A stretch of DNA of 8,836 nucleotides from Bacteroidales bacterium UBA6346 (GCA_002438905.1 DJSA01000003.1:5022-13857), one strand, 5' to 3'; positions 1-6,456 are shown, counted from the first letter of the stretch. Made by a program: numbers and translations. The notes: generated by a model from the sequence alone, not told the origin.

Positions 1-282
1 CATTAGGAGGGAGCGGATTGCTTCGTTGCATCGCTTGTCAAAATCCTCACAACCATGAGGTTGCTGCGGTTTTGCCTTCACGTTGCGCCTTGCCCTCCAT
101 CACCCTATTCCGCATAGGCCACTCACTCAGCATTAGGAGGGAGCGGATTGCTTCGTTGCATCGCTTGTCAAAATCCTCACAACCGTGAGGTTGCTGCGGT
201 TTTGCCTTCATGTTGCGCCTTGCCCTCCATCACCCTATTCCGCATCGGCCACTCACTCAGCATTAGGAGGGAGCGGATTGCT
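1..282. repeat. 130-bp tandem repeat array (2 full copies plus 22-bp stub)
   Basis: Copy 1 is 1-130, copy 2 is 131-260, and 261-282 repeats the first 22 bases before the sequence diverges. The two full copies differ at only three positions (55/185 A-G, 81/211 C-T, 116/246 A-C). Because the array begins at the window edge, the real copy number is unknown. The unit length is not a multiple of three and no convincing reading frame runs through it, so it is non-coding. Each unit contains a small inverted repeat, CCTCAC with GTGAGG around 45-60 and 175-190, and an overlapping alternative stem CAACC/GGTTG. No transposase, direct-repeat/spacer pattern or tRNA is present. It lies downstream of recJ. 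I do not recognise it as a named family; it could be a VNTR-like locus or a locally amplified dispersed intergenic repeat. Confidence 0.95.
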
Positions 283-303
283 GAGTCGGATAAATAACTT
301 TGA

Positions 304-408
304 CATTTGAATAAGATTTTTGAGGATAGATTTCTTTTTGAAGAGGGTGTGTACTGGGCGTACACGACCGATGATAAGAGGAATCTAGACCAAAAAGATA
401 TTCAAATG
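304..408. repeat. Long imperfect palindrome spanning the recJ stop codon
   Basis: The left arm 304-354 and the reverse complement of 360-408 align over about 51 columns with roughly 35 identities and two single-base gaps. The outer ends match perfectly for 10 bp (CATTTGAATA at 304-313, TATTCAAATG at 399-408). The centre is a perfect 6-bp stem GTGTAC/GTACAC with a 5-nt loop (349-365). Between them are matched blocks TTTTTG and TAGATT. The recJ stop codon (402-404) lies inside the right outer arm. Transcribed from recJ, the whole segment could fold into one long interrupted hairpin and might act as a terminator or 3'-end stabiliser. There is no clean U-tract straight after the central stem, so a classic intrinsic terminator is not shown. 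A decayed miniature inverted-repeat element is the other reading; I see no clear target-site duplication. Confidence 0.7.
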
Positions 409-2135
409 ACATCGTCCCGCTCGCGGATGTCACGAATACGCAGCTGCATGTTGGAATTGCCCCGGTAGTAGTTCTCCACAATCGAGTAGCAGATGTCGAA
501 AGGGTTGCCGGCCTTTATGTAGTCAAATGATCCGGACATGTTGAAGCCTATGGCCGAGATGTGGCGGCCGGGGTTGTTCTCCTCTATCAGTTCGAGCTTT
601 AGGTGTCCGCCCTCGGCTCCGACCTTGCGCCCGTTGCCGTTGTCGTAGACGTTCTCCGTGAGGAACACCGGTGTGGCGTTCTCCGGACCGAAAGGCTGGA
701 ACTGCTTGAGTATGCGCAGGAACTTCGGCGTAATCTGAGAAAAGCTGATCTTCGCATCGATGTTCACCACCGGCACCTGCATCTGCGGAACGATCTTCCC
801 CGCTATGAATTTCTCTATGCGCTCGCAGAACGCCGGCAGGTTATCTTCCCGCAGCGTCATTCCCGCGGCATAGAGATGCCCTCCGAAATTCTCCAAAAGG
901 TCAGAACAACTCTCTATGGCCTCGTAGAGATCGAAGCCGGGTACGCTCCTCGCGGAACCGCTCACGAAGCCATTTGACTTGGTGAGTACTATCGTGGGCT
1001 TGAAGAACGCCTCCACAAGCCTTGACGCCACGATTCCGACCACTCCCTTGTGCCAGGACGGGTTGTAGACGATGGTCGCATTGCCGAACGAGAGACATTT
1101 CCCGTTCTTCACCATATCAAGCGCCTCCTGGGTGTTCTGCCTGTCTATGTCCTTGCGCTGGGTGTTGTAGCGGTTAATTTCCTCCGCGGCCTCTACTGCA
1201 GTCTTGTCGTCCGTTGCAGTGAGCAACTTCACGGCAACCCCTCCGGATTCCATTCGGCCGGCAGCATTGATTCTCGGTCCTATCTTGAACACAATGTCAT
1301 CGATAGTGAGATGCCCAGGCTCCAATCCCGAGAGTGAAATCATCGCCTTGAGCCCCTTGCACGGGTCTTCGTTCAATCTTTTAAGTCCAAAGTGCGCCAG
1401 AATTCTATTCTCGCCGGTCACGGACACGAGATCCGACGCGATGCTCACAGCAAGCAGGTCAAGCAGCGGCTCCAGCGTCTCGAACGCGATGCCGTGTGAC
1501 TGCGCGTATGCCTGCACGAGCTTGAATCCGACTCCGCAGCCCGAGAGATCATCAAACGGATAGCTGCAGTCCTCTCTTTTGGGGTCGAGCACGGCGACGG
1601 CGGCAGGCAGTTCATTCTCAGGGAGATGATGGTCGCATATAATCATGTCGATGCCTTTCTCCGCAGCATATCGCACTCTGTCTATTGCCTTGATGCCGCA
1701 GTCAAGCGTGATTATCAGCGAATATCCGTTCTCCGCAGCCCAGTCTATTCCTTTCGTCGACACGCCGTATCCCTCGTCATAACGGTCAGGGATGTATGAA
1801 CCCACGTTTGAGGTCAGCCTTGACAGAAAGGAATACACCAAAGAAACGGCAGTGGTTCCGTCCACATCGTAGTCACCGTAAACAAGGATTTTTTCCCCGC
1901 CATCCAGCGCTTTTTCCACCCGTGCAACGGCCTTGTCCATATCTTTCATCAGAAACGGGTCGTGCAGCCTATCGAGCGACGGACGGAAAAATGCCCGAGC
2001 CTCATCGAATGTGTGCACACCTCTTTGAACGAGGAGTTCTGCCAGAACGGGGTCTATGCCGAGTTCTGAAGAAAGTTCACGTACTTTCGATTCGTCGGCG
2101 CCCTTGCGTATTACCCATTTCTTTTCCATTCCCAT
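402..2135 (-). CDS. recJ: Single-stranded-DNA-specific exonuclease RecJ
   Basis: A 577-residue protein of normal RecJ length. RecJ degrades single-stranded DNA 5' to 3' in recombinational and mismatch repair in the cytoplasm, using divalent metal held by DHH-family motifs. These are visible: GDYDVDG at 87-93, LDCG at 144-147, DHH at 168-170 and a later SD at 234-235. GPRINAAGRM at 286-295 closes the DHH domain. The DHHA1 domain shows GSARS at 393-397 and FGGHLYAAGM at 417-426, followed by the C-terminal OB-like domain containing QPFGPEN near 480-486. No catalytic motif is missing. Start: ATG at 2133-2135 gives MGMEKKW; the second ATG at 2127-2129 (MEKKW) is an equally plausible start. It is divergent from lysS. 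A TAnnTTTG element sits only six bases before the first ATG, and the stop codon lies within a long palindrome. Confidence 0.97.
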   Translation of the reverse strand: MGMEKKWVIRKGADESKVRELSSELGIDPVLAELLVQRGVHTFDEARAFFRPSLDRLHDPFLMKDMDKAVARVEKALDGGEKILVYGDYDVDGTTAVSLVYSFLSRLTSNVGSYIPDRYDEGYGVSTKGIDWAAENGYSLIITLDCGIKAIDRVRYAAEKGIDMIICDHHLPENELPAAVAVLDPKREDCSYPFDDLSGCGVGFKLVQAYAQSHGIAFETLEPLLDLLAVSIASDLVSVTGENRILAHFGLKRLNEDPCKGLKAMISLSGLEPGHLTIDDIVFKIGPRINAAGRMESGGVAVKLLTATDDKTAVEAAEEINRYNTQRKDIDRQNTQEALDMVKNGKCLSFGNATIVYNPSWHKGVVGIVASRLVEAFFKPTIVLTKSNGFVSGSARSVPGFDLYEAIESCSDLLENFGGHLYAAGMTLREDNLPAFCERIEKFIAGKIVPQMQVPVVNIDAKISFSQITPKFLRILKQFQPFGPENATPVFLTENVYDNGNGRKVGAEGGHLKLELIEENNPGRHISAIGFNMSGSFDYIKAGNPFDICYSIVENYYRGNSNMQLRIRDIRERDDVI

Positions 2136-2141
2136 AATCTA

Positions 2142-2149
2142 CAAAGATA
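2142..2149 (-). promoter_or_regulatory. Candidate -7 promoter element of recJ
   Basis: The minus strand reads TATCTTTG, an exact match to the Bacteroidetes sigma-ABfr -7 consensus TAnnTTTG. Only six bases separate it from the first recJ ATG, so transcription would start at or next to that codon, giving a leaderless or nearly leaderless mRNA. I found no clear TTTG-type -33 element at the usual spacing, which lowers confidence. Confidence 0.5.
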
Positions 2150-2182
2150 CTCAAATAGTTTCAGAATTAAGAATAAAAGTCG

Positions 2183-2190
2183 TAATTTTG
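2183..2190 (+). promoter_or_regulatory. Candidate -7 promoter element of lysS
   Basis: TAATTTTG matches the Bacteroidetes -7 consensus TAnnTTTG exactly. A weak -33 candidate, TTTCAG at 2159-2164, lies 18 bp upstream. Transcription would begin near 2196, leaving a leader of about 85-90 nt before the lysS ATG. It stands back-to-back with the recJ element about 35 bp away, so the two promoters share a very short control region. Confidence 0.55.
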
Positions 2191-2283
2191 TACGATTTGG
2201 CAATGCTGCGGAGCACGTAGGTCATTGACGTGGGAGTGTCCACCGGAGGACGCGGATGTTTTGAAAATATAAAATCTGAATAT

Positions 2284-3804
2284 ATGGCAACACAGGAATT
2301 CAACGAACAGGAACAGCAGAGGCGCGATGCGCTCGGAAAGCTTCGCGAACTCGGAATCGAGCCTTATCCGGCTCCGCTCTATCCGGTCAATGCGACGACA
2401 AGGGAGATAAAGGAGGGATATGACGCCGAGAAAGGCAATTTTAGCGATGTCTGCATTGCGGGAAGGATCATGACCCGCAGGATTATGGGAGCGGCGTCTT
2501 TCATAGAGCTGCAGGACGAGACAGGAAGAATTCAGGTGTACATAAAGCGCGACGAGATTTGTCCGGGCGAGGACAAGACGATGTACAACACGGTATTCAA
2601 GAAGCTTCTCGACATCGGTGATATCATCGGGGTTAAGGGCTATGCTTTCATCACCCAGACCGGCCAGCTCTCCATCCACGCCAAGGAACTCACGCTCCTA
2701 AGCAAGTCGTTGAGGGTACTTCCTATCGTGAAGGAAAAGGACGGCGAGGTGTTCGATGCTTTCTCGGATCCGGAGCTTAAGTACAGACAGAGATATGTGG
2801 ACCTCATCGTGAACCCGCAGGTGCGCGATGTCTTCATCAAGAGAAGCCAGATTATCGCGACGATGCGAGAATACTTCAACGAGGCCGGATGCCTTGAGGT
2901 TGAGACCCCGATTCTCCAGGGTATTCCGGGCGGTGCGACGGCGCGTCCGTTCATTACCCACCACAACGCGCTTGACATTCCGCTCTACCTCAGGATTGCC
3001 AACGAGCTGTACCTCAAGAGGTTGATTGTTGGCGGGTACACGGGCGTGTATGAGTTCGCGAAGGACTTCCGCAACGAGGGAATGGACAAAACCCACAACC
3101 CAGAGTTCACATGCATGGAAATCTATGTGGCCTACAAGGACTACATCTGGATGATGAACTTCATCGAGAAGCTTCTTGAGAAGATTGCGCTCAAGCTCCA
3201 CGGCAAGACCGAGCTCACAATCGGGGACAAGACCGTTGATTTCAAGCCGCCTTACCGCCGTCTGCCTATCCTTGACGCGATTAAGGAATATGCCGGAGTG
3301 GACGTCAGCGGAATGGATGAGGAGCAGCTTGTGGAGACCTGCAAGAGACTCCACGTTGAGGTGGACAAGACCATGGGCAAGGGCAAGCTGATTGACGCCA
3401 TCTTCGGCGAGTATTGTGAGGAGCACCTCATCCAGCCGACTTTCATCACTGACTATCCTGTCGAGATGTCGCCGCTCACCAAGCGTCACCGTGACAATCC
3501 TGAACTCACCGAGCGTTTCGAGCTCTTCGTCTGCGGAAAGGAGCTTGCCAACGCCTACAGTGAGCTGAACGACCCTATCGACCAGCTCGACCGCTTCAAG
3601 GAGCAGGCACGTCTGAAGGACGAGAAGGGCGATGACGAGGCAATGTACATCGACATGGACTTTGTCCGCGCCCTCGAATACGGCATGCCTCCGACATCGG
3701 GTCTCGGAATGGGAATCGATCGTCTGACGATGTTCATGACCAACCAGCCGACCATTCAGGATGTCCTCTTCTTCCCTCAGATGCGTCCGAAGGAAGTGAA
3801 ATAG
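2284..3804 (+). CDS. lysS: Lysyl-tRNA synthetase, class II
   Basis: A 506-residue class II lysyl-tRNA synthetase that charges tRNA(Lys) with lysine in the cytoplasm. The N-terminal anticodon-binding OB fold covers about residues 55-140. Motif 1 lies around 196-212 (FNEAGCLEVETPILQG). Motif 2 is around 255-285, with the ATP-contacting DFRNEG at 261-266 followed by HNPEFTCMEIY. Motif 3 is 471-480 (TSGLGMGIDR) with its invariant arginine. The protein ends in FFPQMRPKEVK, close to the usual end of bacterial LysRS. Start: the ATG at 2284 (MATQEF) fits the family N-terminus; an upstream in-frame GTG at 2230 would add 18 residues with no family support. The ATG is preceded by A/T-rich sequence without a Shine-Dalgarno. 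Its last 71 bases overlap the convergent HAD gene. Confidence 0.98.
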   Translation: MATQEFNEQEQQRRDALGKLRELGIEPYPAPLYPVNATTREIKEGYDAEKGNFSDVCIAGRIMTRRIMGAASFIELQDETGRIQVYIKRDEICPGEDKTMYNTVFKKLLDIGDIIGVKGYAFITQTGQLSIHAKELTLLSKSLRVLPIVKEKDGEVFDAFSDPELKYRQRYVDLIVNPQVRDVFIKRSQIIATMREYFNEAGCLEVETPILQGIPGGATARPFITHHNALDIPLYLRIANELYLKRLIVGGYTGVYEFAKDFRNEGMDKTHNPEFTCMEIYVAYKDYIWMMNFIEKLLEKIALKLHGKTELTIGDKTVDFKPPYRRLPILDAIKEYAGVDVSGMDEEQLVETCKRLHVEVDKTMGKGKLIDAIFGEYCEEHLIQPTFITDYPVEMSPLTKRHRDNPELTERFELFVCGKELANAYSELNDPIDQLDRFKEQARLKDEKGDDEAMYIDMDFVRALEYGMPPTSGLGMGIDRLTMFMTNQPTIQDVLFFPQMRPKEVK

Positions 3805-4543
3805 GTTTCTTTGCGAAGTTTAACAGGAGTTCGTTCCAGGCCATCTCTACTGGGGCGGACTCTGTTTTTGTTTCGGGGGTTCTGGTTCTGGCGGGATCCG
3901 TTTCAGCGTTTGGGGCAGCTGGAGATTTGGGATGCTTCCTGTCGGAATTGACGAGGTGGATGAAGCGGAGGCCGGCGCGTAGCGCTCCGCCGTCCTTGGA
4001 GGTCTTGTCTCCGATCATGAGGGTTTCGGACGGAGAGATGCCGAGAGCCTTGCAGGCGTTGAGGAAGACTTCCTCGCGGGGTTTCAGACCGCCCAGCGCT
4101 GGAGACTCCCAGACGGCGTCAAAGTCGGCTTCCGACAGGCCTATTGCCGCGAGCTTTTCAGCCGTGAAACAATAGTCCGAGAGGACGGCGATCTTCAAGC
4201 CTCGGGCACGGAGGTCTGAGATGAACTCCCTGAGCTGCGGGCGCGGGCCGAACTTGTCTCGTATAATCCTCACCTGCAAGGGCATATATGTCCCGTAAAA
4301 CCACCGCTTGCACCGTTCTGCCCGTTCAGCCGAGCCTTTGCCCATCAGGGAGAAAAGCGCGTCGTAATAGTCTGAAGCCTTATCGAAGTGCCTGTCGCAC
4401 AGCTGTTTCCTGCATCTGCGTTCCGCTGCAAGCATACAGATGTGTAGCGGATCCGAAAGAATCAGCCGCAAAGGAAAGTGACGGGACTCATAAAGGGTCC
4501 CGTCCAAATCAAATATAATCGCCTTCAAGTTCTTTTCAAACAT
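3734..4543 (-). CDS. HAD-superfamily hydrolase (phosphatase-like)
   Basis: A 269-residue haloacid-dehalogenase-superfamily protein, probably a small-molecule phosphatase; the substrate cannot be read from sequence. Motif I is FDLDGT at 11-16, with nucleophile D12 and acid/base D14. Motif II is AVLSDY with S122, motif III is GLKP with K154, and motif IV is MIGDKTSKD with D179 and D184. A helical cap is inserted between motifs I and II (about 20-95). After the core ends near residue 200 comes a Pro/Ala/Thr/Glu-rich stretch (about 203-233), then a short helical segment (WNELLLNF). The final 20-odd residues are read from the antisense of the lysS 3' end. That tail looks like run-on translation after loss of an earlier stop and may have no function. 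Start is the ATG at 4541-4543, preceded by an 18-bp palindrome. Confidence 0.88.
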   Translation of the reverse strand: MFEKNLKAIIFDLDGTLYESRHFPLRLILSDPLHICMLAAERRCRKQLCDRHFDKASDYYDALFSLMGKGSAERAERCKRWFYGTYMPLQVRIIRDKFGPRPQLREFISDLRARGLKIAVLSDYCFTAEKLAAIGLSEADFDAVWESPALGGLKPREEVFLNACKALGISPSETLMIGDKTSKDGGALRAGLRFIHLVNSDRKHPKSPAAPNAETDPARTRTPETKTESAPVEMAWNELLLNFAKKPISLPSDASEGRRGHPEWSAGWS

Positions 4544-4549
4544 AACTAA

Positions 4550-4567
4550 GAAACTATCTTTAGTTTC
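4550..4567. promoter_or_regulatory. 18-bp perfect inverted repeat upstream of the HAD gene
   Basis: GAAACTA (4550-4556) and TAGTTTC (4561-4567) are perfect inverted 7-bp arms around TCTT. The element ends six bases before the HAD ATG. It could be a dimeric repressor operator or a small hairpin at the ribosome entry site. I found no exact TAnnTTTG element on the minus strand in this gap, so the HAD gene may be read from GH3 or from an unrecognised promoter. Confidence 0.4.
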
Positions 4568-4605
4568 CCTCTCCTCACTCCAAAAAAGGTAAGGGGGATA
4601 ACTGA

Positions 4606-4652
4606 GATGGAGGAAATGAAGAAAAAGATGGAGCGTAACGCAGCAATCCGCT
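4606..4652 (-). repeat. Shortened relative of the 130-bp repeat unit
   Basis: Read on the minus strand, this gap between GH3 and the HAD gene begins with AGCGGATTGCT (4652-4642), identical to bases 12-22 of the tandem repeat. Over 18 bases (4635-4652 against 12-29) 16 match. It then has CTTCAT (4621-4616) and CCTCCATC (4613-4606), which occur in the same order in the repeat (206-211 in copy 2; 94-101 in copy 1). The spacing is compressed, as expected for a decayed or deleted copy. The match is short, so chance similarity beyond the 18-base core is possible. Confidence 0.4.
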
Positions 4653-4654
4653 TT

Positions 4655-6352
4655 TTATTCATTTCCGACCACCAAGTCCTTGAACTTCGCGTGCCTCTTC
4701 TCATCCTGCAGCAGAATGTTCAGCTTGAACTGCCCGTCCCTTGCTCCCTCGGCGATGCAGCGCTCCTTGAACTTCTCGAACGACTCCGGCACGAGACGGT
4801 GCGTGAGAGGATCCTTGAGCCTGAGCGAATCCCTCTTTGCGAGGTACTCTATGTTCTGCTGTTTCAGGAACTTATCGACAACCTTTGTGAACTTCTCGGC
4901 CTCTTCCTGCGAAGTGTTCGGGTCGGCGAACTCGTAATAGAAGTGGTAGGTAGAGAGGTCGAGATCCGCGAAGCCGATGAAGAAGCGTGTCTTGAGGCCG
5001 GTCTCCTCTTCTGCCTTGTGGACGGCCTCGATGAACTGGCGCTCGTGTAGTTTCTCGCCCGTGATGGTCACGATTCCGTTGATTTTCTGAATCATGTGCA
5101 CCGTAGGCGTGCCGACGAACTTGGGTCCGGCTTCGAGAAGGTCGTTCATGTCGTAGCGGTAGAGACCCGCGAAGGTCGTCACATACGGGCAGTAGCGCTT
5201 GCCCTCCACAAGCTCGTCCAGCTGGAGGAATTTCGGAGACGGATTGTCTATGTCCTCCTCGGCTATGAACTCGTAGTAGTGGTAGTGCGGGAAGAGTACG
5301 GTGTTGAGCGTGTCGTCGAGCACGAGCCCGAAGCGGCACTCCGAAGAGAAGTAGCCGAACTCCTGATGGAGCATCGTCGGCGGGAACGAGTCCTTGAACT
5401 TGTCGAGATAGACCTTCGTGTTTCCGCACTTCCATGTATTGAGAATCTGGAGGTTAGGCCAGTAGTGCTTAGGAAGCACCCTTCCGTATTTCTTCTTCAG
5501 TTCACGAAGTTCGTCCGCCCTCTTGGGGTTCGGCTTCACGCAGGCTTCAAGTTCCTTGCGGATTGCGGGTTCAATCTTGATTTTGTCGGAAATCGTGCCC
5601 TTCTCGATGTCGTTCACATATTCGTCATAGAACCGGTTGACATTGTTCTGGAGCTCAACGATGGTCGAAGGATTCGCCGTCACGATGAGGGTAATGTCCT
5701 GTTCCACGCCCATGCGCATCAGCACATAGTAGCGGGCGTTGTAGTCGGCAATAGAATAGACGCACTGCGGGTTGGAGTAGAGCGCCTTCACGAACCTGGG
5801 GCAGTCGCGCTGCGTCACGCCCGAAACTGAGCCATAGACCGTCCCGTCCGGAGCGTAGCCTTCGATGACCTTGCCCACGATGGAGAGAATCTTGCCGCTG
5901 AAGACGTTCGGACGGTTCTTGATGAAGTTGAAGAGCCAGACCTTGGTCATCTTGCCGTAAATCGTCTTGAGATATTTTTCCGTAATCGGAATCCATTTCG
6001 GTTCCGCCGTGGAGCCGGAAGTCGTCGCGTAGAGAACCGGCTTTCCCGGAAAGAGGACATTCGCCTCGCCGTGCTTGTGCCTCTCGACATAAGGACGGAA
6101 GTCCTCATATTCATTGGGTTTCACGTTCTTCTGCCACAAGGCGAAAAGCTCGTCATCGGTCTTCGCCGCAAGAATCTCTGCGAAATGATGTTCCTTTCCA
6201 TAAACCGTGTCTTTCGCGTAGTGGAGGATCTCCCTCAGCGTGTGCGCGCCCGTCTTTCTCGGATTCCTGCTCGCGCTCTTGAGCTTGAGGTATTGGATTC
6301 CTCCCGCCGTACCGAGAAGAAAATTAGCCACCAGTTTGTCTTTTGTACTCAT
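4655..6352 (-). CDS. GH3/JAR1-family adenylate-forming enzyme (auxin-responsive promoter family)
   Basis: A 565-residue protein resembling the GH3 family, whose plant members adenylate acyl acids such as jasmonate or auxin and join them to amino acids. The physiological substrate of the bacterial members is not established. Three ATP-binding motifs are visible: TTSGSTAEPKWIPIT at 110-124 (motif 1), FGYFSSECRFG at 332-342 (motif 2, like the SSE core of plant enzymes), and LYRYDMNDLLE at 397-407 (motif 3). These are followed by ITGEKLHERQF (430-440), which begins the C-terminal lid domain. Length and motif order are those of a complete enzyme. No signal peptide or membrane segment is apparent, so it should be cytoplasmic. 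The ATG at 6350-6352 is preceded by a 13-bp direct repeat and a candidate -7 element; the HAD gene follows 111 bp downstream. Confidence 0.88.
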   Translation of the reverse strand: MSTKDKLVANFLLGTAGGIQYLKLKSASRNPRKTGAHTLREILHYAKDTVYGKEHHFAEILAAKTDDELFALWQKNVKPNEYEDFRPYVERHKHGEANVLFPGKPVLYATTSGSTAEPKWIPITEKYLKTIYGKMTKVWLFNFIKNRPNVFSGKILSIVGKVIEGYAPDGTVYGSVSGVTQRDCPRFVKALYSNPQCVYSIADYNARYYVLMRMGVEQDITLIVTANPSTIVELQNNVNRFYDEYVNDIEKGTISDKIKIEPAIRKELEACVKPNPKRADELRELKKKYGRVLPKHYWPNLQILNTWKCGNTKVYLDKFKDSFPPTMLHQEFGYFSSECRFGLVLDDTLNTVLFPHYHYYEFIAEEDIDNPSPKFLQLDELVEGKRYCPYVTTFAGLYRYDMNDLLEAGPKFVGTPTVHMIQKINGIVTITGEKLHERQFIEAVHKAEEETGLKTRFFIGFADLDLSTYHFYYEFADPNTSQEEAEKFTKVVDKFLKQQNIEYLAKRDSLRLKDPLTHRLVPESFEKFKERCIAEGARDGQFKLNILLQDEKRHAKFKDLVVGNE

Positions 6353-6353
6353 T

Positions 6354-6383
6354 TATGTTCGTGTTTTTAGTATGTTCGTGTTT
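6354..6383 (-). repeat. 13-bp direct repeat immediately upstream of the GH3 gene
   Basis: The minus strand carries AAACACGAACATA twice (6383-6371 and 6366-6354), with a 17-bp period. The second copy ends one base before the GH3 start codon. It lies in the predicted 5' leader rather than over the candidate promoter. It may be an RNA- or DNA-binding site, or an A-rich initiation region duplicated by slippage. Confidence 0.6.
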
Positions 6384-6434
6384 ATCTGTACGATCCTGTC
6401 TGCATCACCATGGCGGGTGTGAGACCGAATCCTG

Positions 6435-6442
6435 CAAAAATA
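6435..6442 (-). promoter_or_regulatory. Candidate -7 promoter element of the GH3 gene
   Basis: The minus strand reads TATTTTTG, an exact TAnnTTTG match, in the gap between the CpXC stop codon and GH3. The start site would be near 6428, with a leader of about 75 nt. No convincing -33 element is seen at normal spacing. Confidence 0.4.
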
Positions 6443-6456
6443 ATAAGAATCTGCGA

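Noticed and set aside
1..282. CRISPR array
   Set aside because: The repeat is 130 bp and directly abutting, with no unique spacers and no cas genes nearby.
295..302. Plus-strand TAACTTTG, an exact -7 type match just after the repeat array
   Set aside because: No -33 partner at normal spacing and no plus-strand gene downstream, only recJ antisense. Kept as a possible antisense start but not called.
177..365. Minus-strand open frame of 62 codons over the tandem repeat
   Set aside because: The 130-bp period is not a multiple of three, the frame is not kept between copies, and the peptide resembles no family.
2203..2220. Five-codon open frame in the lysS leader (possible leader peptide)
   Set aside because: It has no lysine codons and no initiation signal; such short frames arise by chance.
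2230..2283. Upstream GTG start adding 18 residues to LysS
   Set aside because: The added residues have no family similarity, and the ATG at 2284 fits the usual LysRS N-terminus.
2698..3489. Minus-strand open frame of 263 codons inside lysS
   Set aside because: Antisense to the conserved class II synthetase domain; no recognisable domain in the shadow protein.
3805..3830. Intrinsic terminator after lysS
   Set aside because: Only a 3-bp stem (CTT/AAG) is present with no U-tract, and the region is coding for the HAD gene on the other strand.
4607..5050. Plus-strand open frame of 147 codons beginning ATGGAGGAAATG
   Set aside because: It is almost entirely antisense to the GH3 gene, which has clear motifs; the peptide looks like a GC-driven shadow frame.
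5096..5830. Plus-strand open frame of 244 codons inside GH3
   Set aside because: Antisense to the motif-bearing GH3 frame, with an arginine/valine/histidine-rich composition typical of shadow translation.
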